64,000 bases of DNA from Streptomyces adustus (GCF_009377175.1 NZ_VJZD01000008.1:16971-80970), one strand, 5' to 3'. Counted from the stretch's first letter, positions 35,216-45,182 are shown. Numbers and translations are program-made. The notes: generated by a model not told the origin, from the sequence alone.

Positions 35216-36319
35216 TTACTTCTCCTGCTGCTTGCGCCAGCGAATCCCGGCTTCGAGGAAGCCGTCGATCTCACCGTTGAACACGGCCTCGGGGTTGCCG
35301 ACTTCGTATTCGGTGCGCAGGTCCTTGACCATCTGGTACGGGTGCAGGACGTACGAACGCATCTGGTTGCCCCAGGAGCTGCCGCCGTCCTTGAGGGCGT
35401 CCATCTTGGCCCGCTCCTCCTGGCGCTGCCGCTCCAGCAGCTTCGCCTGGAGAACGTTCATGGCGGTCGCCTTGTTCTGGATCTGCGACCGCTCGTTCTG
35501 GCACGAGACGACGATGCCGGTGGGGAGGTGGGTCAGCCGGACCGCGGAGTCGGTCGTGTTGACGCCCTGGCCGCCGGGGCCGGACGACCGGTAGACGTCC
35601 ACCCGCAGCTCGGACTCGTCGATCTCGATGTGGTCGGTCTGCTCGACGACGGGCAGGATCTCCACGCCCGCGAAGGAGGTCTGCCGCCGCCCCTGGTTGT
35701 CGAAGGGAGAGATACGGACGAGACGGTGCGTGCCCTGCTCGACCGAGAGGGTGCCGTAGGCGTACGGCACCTGTACGGCGAAGGTGGTCGACTTGATGCC
35801 GGCCTCTTCGGCGTACGACGTCTCGATGAGCTCGGTCTTGTAGCCCTTCTGCTCCGCCCACCGCAGGTACATCCGCTGGAGCTTCTCCGCGAAGTCGGCG
35901 GCGTCGACGCCACCGGCCTCGGCGCGGATGTTGACGAGGGCCTCACGGGAGTCGTACTCGCCGGACAGGAGCGTACGGACCTCCATCTCGTCCAGCGCCT
36001 TGCGGACGGCGACGAGCTCGGACTCCGCCTCGGCGCGGGTGTCCGGGTCGTCCTCCTCCTCGGCCATCTCGAAGAGCACGACGAGATCGTCGATCCGTCC
36101 GCGCAGCGCCTCCGCCTTCCTGACCTCGGCCTGGAGGTGGGACAGCTTGCTGGTGATCTTCTGCGCCTCGTCCGGGTTGTCCCACAGGGACGGCGCGGCC
36201 GCCTGCTCCTCGAGCACGGCGACATCTGCCCTCAGCTTGTCGAGGTCCAGAACGGCCTCGATCGACTCCATGGTCGAGGAGAGGGACTTGAGCTCTTCGG
36301 ATACATCGACGACTGCCAC
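35216..36319 (-). CDS. prfB: Peptide chain release factor 2
   Basis: 367 residues, normal length. It has the stop-codon recognition motif SPF ([15 protein letters not shown], about residue 205), specific for UGA/UAA, and the catalytic GGQ in [12 protein letters not shown] (about residue 247), which releases the peptide at the ribosomal peptidyl-transferase centre. The frame is continuous, without the programmed frameshift and internal UGA that regulate prfB in Escherichia coli. In many bacteria prfB is next to ftsE; here the small zinc-ribbon and sortase-substrate genes lie between them. Confidence 0.97.
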   Translation of the reverse strand: MAVVDVSEELKSLSSTMESIEAVLDLDKLRADVAVLEEQAAAPSLWDNPDEAQKITSKLSHLQAEVRKAEALRGRIDDLVVLFEMAEEEDDPDTRAEAESELVAVRKALDEMEVRTLLSGEYDSREALVNIRAEAGGVDAADFAEKLQRMYLRWAEQKGYKTELIETSYAEEAGIKSTTFAVQVPYAYGTLSVEQGTHRLVRISPFDNQGRRQTSFAGVEILPVVEQTDHIEIDESELRVDVYRSSGPGGQGVNTTDSAVRLTHLPTGIVVSCQNERSQIQNKATAMNVLQAKLLERQRQEERAKMDALKDGGSSWGNQMRSYVLHPYQMVKDLRTEYEVGNPEAVFNGEIDGFLEAGIRWRKQQEK

Positions 36320-36489
36320 GCATCCAGCGTAACGGCTCCGCCGGGCGACGAGCGCCGGGGCAGCGGCGACCTCACCCGCCGGCCGGGGCGACCCGGACGA
36401 CGGGCGGAGCCGGGACGGACGCCGCGCGGGTCCGGGACGGCCGACGGCCCGGTCCCGTACGGGCGACGGGCGGGTCCGGCCGGGTCAGG

Positions 36490-37734
36490 TCACGGCGTCT
36501 GCGGGGCCGAGTGCTTGGTGTCCTGTGGGGTCGTCCCCGTGTCGTCCCCGGCCGTGGCCCACCAGGTGCCGACGCCGACCGCGGCCACGAGGACCACCGC
36601 GGCCGTCCCCAGCGTCACCCGGCGTCTGCGCGCCGAGGCACGGTGGCGCGCGGATCCGGGCCGGGGCGCCCCCGCGGCCCGCGGCGCGCGCGCCGTGCCC
36701 CGGGCGCCGCCCGCGAGCTCGTCCGGGCCCGGCACCCGCATCGAGGTGTGCGTGTCCCGGTTGGAGTCCGGCTTCGCGCCCGGCACCAGGGGTACGGCCC
36801 CGCGCCGTCGCACCGCGCGCTCACCTGTGGACGCGGCCGGCTCGCCCGCCTCGTCCATCGGGGCCTCGCCCGGCTCCGCGTCCGGCTCGTCCACGTCGAG
36901 CGGCGGCATCCCGGCCAGCATCGGCAGCTGCTCCCGCAGCCGGGCCGCCAGCTCCGTGGCGCGCAGCCGCGAGGCCGGTGCCTTCGCCAGGCACTGCACC
37001 ATCAGCTGCCACAGCTCCTCGGGGATGCCCGGCAGCGGCACCACGGTCTCGGTCACGTGCCTGCGCAGCACCGCGCCCGGGTGCCCGCCCCCGAAGGGCG
37101 TGAACCCGGCCAGCAGCTCGTAGAGCACGGTCGCGAGCGCGTAGATGTCCACCGCGGCCCGCGGCGGCAGCCCCTCCACGATCTCCGGCGCCAGATAGTC
37201 CGGCGTCCCGATGATCTTCGTGGCGCGGGTGCGCTTGGGGGAGTCGATGAGTTTGGCGACCCCGAAGTCCGTCAACAGGGCCGGGTGCGCGCCGCCGGGA
37301 CCCAGCGGGCCCTGCATGTCCAGCAGGACGTTCTCCGGCTTGACGTCCCGGTGGACGACCCCGGCGGCGTGCGCGGCCGCGAGTCCCTCCGCCACGTCCG
37401 CCACGATGGCCACCGCCGCCTCGGGCGCCAGTCTGCGCTCCCGGTCCAGCCGGGTGCGCAGATCCGTGCCGCGGACGAGGTCCATGACCAGTGCCAGGTC
37501 GTTCCCGTCGACGACGAGATCCCGTACGGACACCACATGGGGATGTTCGAGGCCCAGCAGCGCCGTGCGCTCCTGGACGAAGCGGCCCACGAGTTCCTCG
37601 TCGGACGCGAGGTCCTCGCGCAGCAGCTTGATGGCGACGGGCCCCTCGGGCCCCTCGCCCAGCCACACCGTGCCGGCGCTGCCGCGCCCCAGGATCTGGT
37701 GGGCGGCGTACCGGCTGCCGATCTTCCGTGCCAA
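36490..37734 (-). CDS. pkaB: Membrane-anchored Ser/Thr protein kinase PkaB
   Basis: 414 residues. Hanks-type kinase domain in the first 270: glycine loop GRGSAGTVW, VAIKLL lysine, HRDVKPENVL catalytic loop, DFGVAKL, GTPDYLAPEIVEG. A Pro/Arg/Ala-rich juxtamembrane linker, one membrane helix (LGTAAVVLVAAVGVGTWWA) and a short external tail without PASTA domains follow. The start codon is a TTG at 37734, supported by GGAG six bases upstream. Length and tandem position match PkaB of Streptomyces coelicolor, where PkaA and PkaB were shown to be active kinases. It probably phosphorylates local envelope or FHA proteins. Confidence 0.92.
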   Translation of the reverse strand: MARKIGSRYAAHQILGRGSAGTVWLGEGPEGPVAIKLLREDLASDEELVGRFVQERTALLGLEHPHVVSVRDLVVDGNDLALVMDLVRGTDLRTRLDRERRLAPEAAVAIVADVAEGLAAAHAAGVVHRDVKPENVLLDMQGPLGPGGAHPALLTDFGVAKLIDSPKRTRATKIIGTPDYLAPEIVEGLPPRAAVDIYALATVLYELLAGFTPFGGGHPGAVLRRHVTETVVPLPGIPEELWQLMVQCLAKAPASRLRATELAARLREQLPMLAGMPPLDVDEPDAEPGEAPMDEAGEPAASTGERAVRRRGAVPLVPGAKPDSNRDTHTSMRVPGPDELAGGARGTARAPRAAGAPRPGSARHRASARRRRVTLGTAAVVLVAAVGVGTWWATAGDDTGTTPQDTKHSAPQTP

Positions 37735-37882
37735 GGCTGCTCCTACGGACGCGTGTTGTCGCCAAAACTACGCGTCCGGCGAGCCAACCTTCACCGCCGA
37801 GGCGGAAATCACCTGTCAGGTGTCGACAAATCCCCAGACAGACGGCCGGACCGGCGGTCGCGCCGCCGGTCCGGCCGGGCCG

Positions 37883-39571
37883 TCAGTTGCCGCTGCCGCC
37901 GGTCGGCGCGCCGCTGTTGCCGAGGTCCCCGATCCAGCCGGACACCTGGTTGTACATGTGCACGATCTGGCCCCAGAAGCTCCGGGTGGTGCCGATCCAC
38001 TCCTGGAGCGGGGTCAGCTCCCAGATCAGCCATCCGGCGATGAACAGGATGATGATCGTGAACAGGCACCCCTTCAGGCAGCCCAGACCCGGGATCTTCA
38101 TCGGGTTGGCGCTGCGCTGGCGGGGCTCGCGCGGCTCCCGGGCGGGCCGCTGCGGCTGCTGCGGCTGGCGGGGCTGCTGAGGCGGCGCGTACTGCTGCGG
38201 CTGCCGGGGCTGCTGTTGCTGCTGGTACCCGTACCCCTGCTGGTAGCCCTGCTGACCGTGCTGCGGCTGCCGCTGCTGGGGCTGCTGCTGTCGGGCCGGG
38301 CGCGGCGCGGGCTGCTGCGGGCGGGCGACCTGGCGCTGCGGGCGGCGGCGCAGCGGGTCCTCGCCGGGGTCGAGGTACTGGACCTGCGTCTGCTCGTTGC
38401 GGTCGCGGGCGGCCCGCAGCTGGGACTGCCAGGGGTGCGGCTCCGCCGGGCCGCCCGGCTGCTGCCCGGGCTGGTTCGGCGGCACCGGCGGCATGACGGC
38501 CGTCGGGTCCGCCGCGCCCCTGTTGGGCAGTACGGCGGTGGGGTCGGCGGCGCCGGCCGGGCCCCCGGTGTGCGGCAGGAAGCTGGTCGCGGCGTTCGGG
38601 TCGTACATCCCGGGCGCCTGGCCGGTGGGCAGCACCTGGGTGGCGTCCGCGGACCCGGGCACCACGGACGGCGCCAGCAGGGACCCGACGGCCTCCGCGG
38701 CGGCGATCTGCGCGGAGTTCGCGTGCACGCCGATGCCCTCGGCGACGACCCGCAGGGCGTGCGCGAGGTTCACGGCGCTCGGCCGTTCGTCCGGGTTCTT
38801 GCGCAGGCAGCGCTCTATGACCGTCCACAGCGGGTCGGGCACGGTGGAGGGCCTGCGGGGCTCGGCGCTCAGGTGCTGGTGCAGCACCTCGAGCGCGGAT
38901 CCGCCACCGAACGGCGGACGCCCGGTGACCAGCTCGTACAGCAGGATCCCGGCGCCGTAGATGTCGACGGCGGCGGTCTGCGGGCGGCCCTCGGCGGACT
39001 CCGGGGCGACGTACGCGGGCGTGCCGACGAACTCGTGGGTGCGGGTGAGGCCGGGTGAGTCGGCCAGGCGCGCGATGCCGAAGTCGGTCAGCATCGGGTG
39101 CATCTGGCCGCCGTTCTGCCGCAGCAGGACGTTGGCCGGTTTCAGGTCGCGGTGCACCACGCCGTCGGCGTGGCTGGCGGCGAGCGCGTCCGCGATCTGG
39201 GCGGTGAGCAGGGCCGCGGCGACGGGCGAGAAGGGCCCGTTCTCGCGCAGGTAGCGGTGCAGGTCGGGGCCGTCGACGAGGTCCATGACCAGCGCCAGCA
39301 GATCGCCCTCGACGACCAGGTCGCGGACCTGGACGATGTTGGGATGGGTCAGCCGGAGCAGCACCGACCGCTCCCGCAGGAACCGCGTCACGATGTCCTG
39401 GTCGTTCGCGAGCTCCTCCTTGAGGACCTTGATCGCGACGGTCTCGCCGGGCTGGCCGGGCACGGCCGCCTCGGCGCCCGCGGTCTCACGCTGGCGGGCT
39501 CGCCAGACGGTGCCCGTGGCGCCGCGTCCGAGCGGCTCCTCGAGCAGATACTTGCTGCCTACCGGCCGCAC
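37883..39571 (-). CDS. pkaA: Ser/Thr protein kinase PkaA with Gln/Pro-rich linker
   Basis: 562 residues. The kinase domain (about 1-270) has GRGATGTVW, VAIKVLK, HRDLKPANVL, DFGIARL and GTPAYVAPES. A linker of about 220 residues follows, with repeated DPTAV segments (ADPTAVLPNRGAADPTAVMPP) and a very Gln/Pro-rich run (QQQPQQRQPQ, QPRQPQQ). A single membrane helix (GCLFTIIILFIAGWLIW) lies near the C-terminus. The DPTAV threonines could be autophosphorylation or FHA-binding sites. The GTG at 39571 has GGGAG eight bases upstream; earlier starts are weaker. It lies upstream of pkaB and divergent from an FHA protein. Confidence 0.9.
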   Translation of the reverse strand: MRPVGSKYLLEEPLGRGATGTVWRARQRETAGAEAAVPGQPGETVAIKVLKEELANDQDIVTRFLRERSVLLRLTHPNIVQVRDLVVEGDLLALVMDLVDGPDLHRYLRENGPFSPVAAALLTAQIADALAASHADGVVHRDLKPANVLLRQNGGQMHPMLTDFGIARLADSPGLTRTHEFVGTPAYVAPESAEGRPQTAAVDIYGAGILLYELVTGRPPFGGGSALEVLHQHLSAEPRRPSTVPDPLWTVIERCLRKNPDERPSAVNLAHALRVVAEGIGVHANSAQIAAAEAVGSLLAPSVVPGSADATQVLPTGQAPGMYDPNAATSFLPHTGGPAGAADPTAVLPNRGAADPTAVMPPVPPNQPGQQPGGPAEPHPWQSQLRAARDRNEQTQVQYLDPGEDPLRRRPQRQVARPQQPAPRPARQQQPQQRQPQHGQQGYQQGYGYQQQQQPRQPQQYAPPQQPRQPQQPQRPAREPREPRQRSANPMKIPGLGCLKGCLFTIIILFIAGWLIWELTPLQEWIGTTRSFWGQIVHMYNQVSGWIGDLGNSGAPTGGSGN

Positions 39572-39988
39572 GTCATGTGCTCCCTGCTGCTTGCCTGGTG
39601 TTCCGGCCCAACTGTCGGATGTTCCGACCCACTCTAGTGTCGCTCCGCCCGGCACCGGGATGCCGTCATTCTGTGGGTCTTACGTACCTGCTCCCGTACA
39701 TGTTCGAAGGAAAGACGCTCGCCGGGGCGACCGTGGTTGCCGTAAGCGAACGTGACCGATCTCAAGCGGTCGCGCGCACGGTCCGGGTCAGGCACTTTTG
39801 CGGGCAGAGCCGACCAATCAAGATCACTTGACGGTGGGCGACGGGCGCGTTGTCGGTGGCAAGTGCGAGGATGCCCCCAGTACTGGCCGACGTGCTCGTG
39901 CGGGGTGGGGGAAGTCCGCGGTGGGGGACCGCGGCACGGTTTCGTCCTCGCCCGGCGGGCGCCCGCGCAGAAGGGACCGCTGACGGCG
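39572..39988. promoter_or_regulatory. Divergent intergenic region between pkaA and the FHA gene
   Basis: 417 bases that must hold both promoters. The least GC-rich part is around 39660-39850. No convincing -35/-10 pair, palindrome or small gene was found; short open frames here lack ribosome sites. Confidence 0.45.
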
Positions 39989-42900
39989 ATGCAGATCCGG
40001 CTGACCGTCGTAGACCCGCTGGGTCCGCCCTCCGATCCGCGGGGGCGCGTCACCGCCCGCGACGTGCTGGTCACGGCGCCCGCGGGGACGGCCCTGGCGG
40101 CGGTCGCGGCGGCACTGTCCTCGACGGTCTCCGGCGAGGCGGGCGGCTCCGCGCACGACCGCCCCCGGGAGTCCGCGGGCGGTCCCGTGGTGCTGTACGT
40201 CGGCGCGGAGCGGCTGGACGCCCAGCGCTGCACGCTGGGCGAGCCCCCGCTGATCGACGGCGCGGTGCTGTCCCTGGGCGCCCCCGCCGAGTCCGAGCCG
40301 CACCCAGAGCTGGACGACGCCCCGGCCCAGCTGCACGTGGTGGCGGGCCCGGACGCGGGCGGGGTCCATCTGCTGCACGGCGGCCCGGTGAACATCGGCC
40401 GCTCCGCCGACGCCGACGTCCCGCTCGACGACCCGGACGTCTCCCGGCTGCACTGCGCGGTCACCCTCGACCCCGACGGCCGCGTCTCGGTCGCCGACCT
40501 CGGCTCCACCAACGGCACCGCCCTGGACGGCACCCGGGTGCACGCCCGCCCGGTGCGCTTCACACCGGGCGCCCTGCTGCGCATAGGCGAGTCGGCGCTG
40601 CGGCTCGCGCCCGCCGGGGGTCCCGGGGCGAGGGTGTCGACGACCCCCGACGGCGAGGGGCATGTGCGGGTGGCCCGCGCGACCGGGAACGAGTCCTTCG
40701 CCGGGGAGGGCGAGGACCGGACCGCGCACCGCGTCGCGGCCTCCGACGCGCACCACACCGGCGCGTCCGTCGCGCCCGCGCCCGCGCAGGCTCCGGGAGC
40801 GCCGGACACCGCGACCGGCGCCGGCATCCCCGAATCGGGCACCGGCCACGCCTACGGCTCGGTGAGCTGGGGCGCCTCCGGGACCGCACCCGGCGCCCGC
40901 GCCCACGGCCCGGTGGAACCCCCCGTCGTGCCGGTCCAGGGCGGAGCCCCGCTGATCGAGAACCACGGCGCCGTGCCGGGCGCCGGCCCGGCGTACGGCG
41001 GAGGCGACGGCGGCGACACCCACGGCGGACAGACCGGGGCGGACGGCTCCGGCACCACGGACCCCGGCCGCTTCGGCGACGACCGCTTCGGCGACGGTAC
41101 GGCGGACGCCCTCCGGTCCGGGACCGCCCCCGGGGCGGACGCCGACCCCGTGCCCCCGCACACCTTCCACACGCCCGGCGGAGCACCGGCCGCGCGCAGG
41201 CGCTCCGGCGGTCTGACCGGCTGGGCCCGGCGGCTGACCGGCGGCCGCGGCGCGCCCGACCAGGCCGGGACCGGCGGCTACGACGCACAGCCGGAGGGCG
41301 GGGCCGTCGCCCCGTCGGCGCTGTCGCCCCGCAGGCCGGACACCTGGCCGGACCCGGCCGCGCTGCTGCTGACGGCGCTGGGCCCCGGCCCCCGGCTGTG
41401 GGAGCGCGGCCCCGGACACCCGGAGACGCTCACGGTGCGGCTCGGCACCACCGACCGGACCGCACCCGACGGCTCGGGTCCGCTGCCCGCGGTACCGGTG
41501 ACCGCCGATCTGCGCGAGGCCGGGGCGCTGGGCCTCGCGGGACCGCGGCCCCGGCTGTCCGGGCTGGCACGCGCCGTCGTGGCCCAGCTCACCGCGCTGC
41601 ACTCCCCGGACACCCTGGAGATCGTCCTGCTCAGCGCGGACCGCTCCCGTCCGGTGGAGGAGCGCGCCGCGGAGTGGGCCTGGCTCGGCTGGCTGCCCCA
41701 TGTGCGCCCGGCGCACGGCCAGGACTGCCGACTGCTGCTCGCCTACGACCGGGAGCAGGCCACGGCCCGCACCGAGGAACTGCTGCGCCGGCTGGCGGAC
41801 CACTCGCAGGAACCCGCCTCCGCGGCCCACCTGCCCGAGCCCTCCGACCGGCCGGCCGTGCCCTCCCCGCGGCGCCCCTCCTGGGCCCGGGGCGACGCCG
41901 CGGCGCACGCGGCCGAGGGCTTCCCCGGGCCGTACACCGTGGTCGTGGTCGACGGCGATCCCGGCGGTACGGACCTGCGCGCGGCGGTGGCCCGGCTGGT
42001 GGCCGAGGGCCCGCGGGCGGGGATCCACGTGGTGTGCCTGGCCGAGACGGCCCCGGCCTCGCCCGCCTCCCCGGTGACGCAGACGTACGAGGCGGCCTGC
42101 GCGGCGACCCCGGTGTTCCGCGAGTGCGGCGCGGTGGCGCTGCTCAGCGGGGACGTGGCGACGGCGGTACAGCTGATGCGGATCGGCCGGATCGCCGCGG
42201 ACCCGGCCGGGCACGGCCCGGTCGGCCACGGCACGGTCGCCGCCGTGGACGCCGTCTCGCTCGCCTGGGCCGAGCGGTTCGGGCGGGCGCTGGCGCCGCT
42301 GCGTCCGGACGGCGCCCCGGGCCAGCGCCAGCCGCGTGTGTCGGTGCCGCTGCCGCAGGCGGCGCGGCTCCTGGACGAACTGGGTCTGGCGCGGGCGACC
42401 CCCGCGTCCCTGATGGCCCGCTGGGCCGACGCCGGCGACGACGCCGAGGCGCTCGGCGGCCGGGCGGCGGCCGTCCTGGGGGCCGGACCGCGCGGGCCGG
42501 TCGGCGTGGACCTCGTCGCCGAGGGCCCGCATCTGCTGGTCGAGGGACCGGCGGGCAGCGGGCGTACGGAGCTGCTGCGGGCCCTGGTCGCCTCGCTCGC
42601 CGCCGCCGAGCGCCCCGACCGGCTGGGCATCGTGCTGGTGGACGGCCGGGACGGCTCGGGCAACGCGGGCGGCGGCCACGGCGAGGGTCTGCGGGTCTGT
42701 ACGGACGTACCGCATGTCACGACGCATCTCACCGCCAACGACCCGGTGCGCATGCGTGAGTTCGCGCAGTCGCTGAGCGCCGAGCTGAAGCGCCGGGCCG
42801 AGCTGCTCGGCCGCTCCGACTTCGCCTCCTGGCACGCCCACCGCGAGGTCTCGGGCCGGATCGTCGCCCAGCGCACGGCCTCGACCCGCGGCACGTTCCG

Positions 42901-43561
42901 GCCCGGAGCCGGGCTGGACTCCGGGGCCGGGCTCGGGCCGGGGCCGGGACCGGGCCTCGGGTCCGACGGCTCGGGCGATCTCGACTCCCCGCCCAGCGCG
43001 ACGATCCGGCTGCGGCCGGGAGCGGCCGGGCGGCGCACCGAGGCGCCGCCGCTGCCCCGGCTGGTGGTGGTCGTGGACGACCTGGACGCGCTGGTCTCCC
43101 CCGCGCTGGGTTCACCCGGACGGCCCGCCGCGGGTTCCGTGATGCGCGCGCTGGAGGCCGTGGCCCGCGAGGGTGAACGGCTCGGCGTCCACCTGGTGGC
43201 GGCCACCGGCCCCGGCGGCCGTACGGCGGAGACGGAACCGGCCCGCCGGGCCGCGCTGCGGGTGACGCTGGAGGCGCCGGAGTCCGGGGCGGACGAGCCG
43301 GCGCCGGGGCGCGGACAGCTCAGCGTCGCGGGCGGGCGCACGGTTCCCTTCCAGGGCGGGCGGGTCACCGGTCGCATCCCCCGCACGGCGACCCTGCGCC
43401 CCACGGTCGTCCCGCTGGACTGGTCCCGCATGGGCGACCCGCCGGCCCGCCGTCCGGTGCGGGAACTGGGCAACGGTCCGACGGACCTGGCGCTGCTGGC
43501 CAGCGCGTTGGAGCGGGCGGCCCGGGAGGTGTCGGCGGCGCAGGTGCCGTCGCTGCTCTGA
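39989..43561 (+). CDS. FHA-domain protein with degenerate FtsK/EssC-like ATPase region
   Basis: 1,190 residues. The first 95 residues (MQIRLTVVDPLG...) look like the ubiquitin-like opening of EssC/EccC proteins. A canonical FHA domain is at about 115-205: GRS (137-139), SRLH (152-155), STNGT (173-177), the phosphothreonine-binding residues. A 180-residue low-complexity Gly/Pro linker leads to FtsK/SpoIIIE-like segments. The nucleotide loop near residue 853 reads GPAGSGRTE with arginine in place of the Walker A lysine; a Walker B-like VVVVDDLDAL is near 1025. ATP hydrolysis is therefore doubtful. It is divergent from pkaA and likely reads threonine phosphorylation by PkaA/PkaB. No WXG100 gene lies nearby. 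Confidence 0.85.
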   Translation: MQIRLTVVDPLGPPSDPRGRVTARDVLVTAPAGTALAAVAAALSSTVSGEAGGSAHDRPRESAGGPVVLYVGAERLDAQRCTLGEPPLIDGAVLSLGAPAESEPHPELDDAPAQLHVVAGPDAGGVHLLHGGPVNIGRSADADVPLDDPDVSRLHCAVTLDPDGRVSVADLGSTNGTALDGTRVHARPVRFTPGALLRIGESALRLAPAGGPGARVSTTPDGEGHVRVARATGNESFAGEGEDRTAHRVAASDAHHTGASVAPAPAQAPGAPDTATGAGIPESGTGHAYGSVSWGASGTAPGARAHGPVEPPVVPVQGGAPLIENHGAVPGAGPAYGGGDGGDTHGGQTGADGSGTTDPGRFGDDRFGDGTADALRSGTAPGADADPVPPHTFHTPGGAPAARRRSGGLTGWARRLTGGRGAPDQAGTGGYDAQPEGGAVAPSALSPRRPDTWPDPAALLLTALGPGPRLWERGPGHPETLTVRLGTTDRTAPDGSGPLPAVPVTADLREAGALGLAGPRPRLSGLARAVVAQLTALHSPDTLEIVLLSADRSRPVEERAAEWAWLGWLPHVRPAHGQDCRLLLAYDREQATARTEELLRRLADHSQEPASAAHLPEPSDRPAVPSPRRPSWARGDAAAHAAEGFPGPYTVVVVDGDPGGTDLRAAVARLVAEGPRAGIHVVCLAETAPASPASPVTQTYEAACAATPVFRECGAVALLSGDVATAVQLMRIGRIAADPAGHGPVGHGTVAAVDAVSLAWAERFGRALAPLRPDGAPGQRQPRVSVPLPQAARLLDELGLARATPASLMARWADAGDDAEALGGRAAAVLGAGPRGPVGVDLVAEGPHLLVEGPAGSGRTELLRALVASLAAAERPDRLGIVLVDGRDGSGNAGGGHGEGLRVCTDVPHVTTHLTANDPVRMREFAQSLSAELKRRAELLGRSDFASWHAHREVSGRIVAQRTASTRGTFRPGAGLDSGAGLGPGPGPGLGSDGSGDLDSPPSATIRLRPGAAGRRTEAPPLPRLVVVVDDLDALVSPALGSPGRPAAGSVMRALEAVAREGERLGVHLVAATGPGGRTAETEPARRAALRVTLEAPESGADEPAPGRGQLSVAGGRTVPFQGGRVTGRIPRTATLRPTVVPLDWSRMGDPPARRPVRELGNGPTDLALLASALERAAREVSAAQVPSLL

Positions 43562-43569
43562 CGCGTCCC

Positions 43570-43594
43570 GGGGTCCGTCCACCGGACGGGCCCC
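43570..43594 (+). terminator. Terminator of the FHA gene
   Basis: GGGG-T-CCGTCC / GGACGG-G-CCCC with loop ACC, eight bases after the stop. A tandem 15-base duplication GAGCGGACGGGCTCC follows at 43595-43624. Confidence 0.75.
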
Positions 43595-43764
43595 GAGCGG
43601 ACGGGCTCCGAGCGGACGGGCTCCGAGCCTGATCCGCCCCGAGTCCGGTCTGTCCCGATCGCACCCGATCACGACGTGGTCACGATCGCCCACTTGACAC
43701 CGTATGCGCTCTTGCCGACCCCATGGACCCGGCGTAGACCGGAGCGCACGGGGCAAGCGGTCGA

Positions 43765-43780
43765 CGTTCGACGACGAACG
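43765..43780. promoter_or_regulatory. Operator-like palindrome before the second sugar importer
   Basis: CGTTCG-ACGA-CGAACG, six-base arms around four bases, 16 bases upstream of the binding-protein start. It is a probable repressor site; no regulator gene adjoins this operon. Confidence 0.4.
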
Positions 43781-43795
43781 AAGAACGGGGCAGTG

Positions 43796-45175
43796 ATGCT
43801 GAGGACGAGCAGAACACACCGGACACGCGCGGCCGCGAGGACCGCGGCAGCCGTCGCCGCGGGCGCACTGGCACTCTCGCTCACCGCGTGCGGCGGCGGC
43901 GGCGACAAGAAGAGCGACGGCGGGAGCACCGCGAGCGCGGGCGGCACCGTCACCCTTCCCAAGCTGGACGGCACCACCCTGTCGGTCGCCGCCGTCTGGA
44001 CCGGGGCCGAACAGGCGAACTTCAAGAAGGTGCTGGCGGAGTTCGAGAAGCGCACGGGCGCCAAGGTCACCTTCGTGCCCGCCCAGGACCCGATCATCAA
44101 CTTCCTCGGATCGAAGATCGCGGGCGGTCAGCCGCCGGACGTGGCGATGCTGCCCCAGCCGGGCGCGATCAAGCAGGCCGTGGAGAAGAACTGGGCCAAG
44201 CCGCTCGGCGCCGAGGCGCAGGCCGAGCTCGCCAAGAACTACTCCCAGGGCTGGCAGGACATCGGCAAGGTCGACGGCAAGCAGTACGGCGTCTACTACA
44301 AGGCCGCCAACAAGTCCCTGATCTGGTACAACGCCAAGGTCTTCGAGAACGCGGGGGCGAGCGAGCCGAAGACCTGGCCGGAGCTGCTGAGCACCGCGCA
44401 GACGGTCTACGACTCCGGGGTGGCCCCGTTCTCCATCGGCGGCGCCGACGGCTGGACGCTCACCGACTGGTTCGAGAACGTCTACCTCTCCCAGGCGGGC
44501 CCGGAGAAGTACGACCAGCTGGCCCAGCACAAGATCAAGTGGACGGACCCCTCGGTGAAGGATGCGCTGACCACCCTCGCCCAGGTCTGGGGCAAGAAGG
44601 GCTGGGTGGCGGGCGGCGCGGACGGCGCGCTCCAGACCGAGTTCCCGGCGTCCGTGACGCAGACCTTCACCGGCGGCGACCAGCCGAAGGCGGGCATGGT
44701 CTACGAGGGCGACTTCGTGCAGGTCAACATCGGCGAGACGAAGGCGAAGGTGGGCACGGACGCGAAGGTGTTCCCGTTCCCGAAGGTCGGCGCCACCGCG
44801 CCCGTGGTCAGCGGCGGCGACGCGGCCGTCGTCCTGAAGGACTCCAAGGGCGCGCAGGCGCTGGCCACCTTCCTGGCCTCGCCGGACGCCGCGACCGTGC
44901 AGGCGAAGCTGGGCGGCTACCTCTCCCCGAACAAGAACGTCGACCCGTCGGTGTACCCGAACCCGGTGCAGCAGAAGATGGCCAAGGCGCTGATCGCGGC
45001 CGGCGACGACTTCCGCTTCGACATGTCCGACCAGGCCCCGCAGGCCTTCGGCGGCACGCCGGGCAAGGGCGAGTGGAAGGACCTCCAGGACTTCCTGAAG
45101 AACCCGTCGGACGTGGCGGGCACCCAGGCGAAGCTGGAGAAGGACGCGGCGGCGGCGTACGGGAACGGGAGCTGA
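43796..45175 (+). CDS. Sugar ABC transporter substrate-binding lipoprotein (second system)
   Basis: 459 residues. Lipobox SLTAC with Cys32 follows an Arg/Ala-rich signal. The mature protein is a family 1 solute-binding protein: LSVAAVWTGAEQANFKKVL, VTFVPAQDPIINF, KQYGVYYKAANKSLIWYN, GWTLTDWFENVYL. It resembles AglE-type alpha-glucoside binding proteins in general form. ATG at 43796 follows GGGG; an adjoining GTG is equivalent. Two permease genes follow (7-base gap, then ATGA). No glycosidase is present to hint at the sugar. Confidence 0.88.
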   Translation: MLRTSRTHRTRAAARTAAAVAAGALALSLTACGGGGDKKSDGGSTASAGGTVTLPKLDGTTLSVAAVWTGAEQANFKKVLAEFEKRTGAKVTFVPAQDPIINFLGSKIAGGQPPDVAMLPQPGAIKQAVEKNWAKPLGAEAQAELAKNYSQGWQDIGKVDGKQYGVYYKAANKSLIWYNAKVFENAGASEPKTWPELLSTAQTVYDSGVAPFSIGGADGWTLTDWFENVYLSQAGPEKYDQLAQHKIKWTDPSVKDALTTLAQVWGKKGWVAGGADGALQTEFPASVTQTFTGGDQPKAGMVYEGDFVQVNIGETKAKVGTDAKVFPFPKVGATAPVVSGGDAAVVLKDSKGAQALATFLASPDAATVQAKLGGYLSPNKNVDPSVYPNPVQQKMAKALIAAGDDFRFDMSDQAPQAFGGTPGKGEWKDLQDFLKNPSDVAGTQAKLEKDAAAAYGNGS

Positions 45176-45182
45176 TCCGGCG

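Noticed and set aside
35216..36319. Programmed frameshift in prfB
   Set aside because: The frame is continuous from MAVVDVSEE to the stop, with no internal TGA or CTTTGA slippery site.
39824..42841. Minus-strand 1,005-residue frame opposite the FHA gene
   Set aside because: Shadow frame: Arg/Gly/Ala/Val-rich, no motifs, while the plus frame holds a canonical FHA domain.
39989..43561. Type VII (ESX/EccC) secretion locus
   Set aside because: Only an EccC-like, P-loop-degenerate protein is present; no WXG100, EccB, EccD or EccE gene lies nearby.
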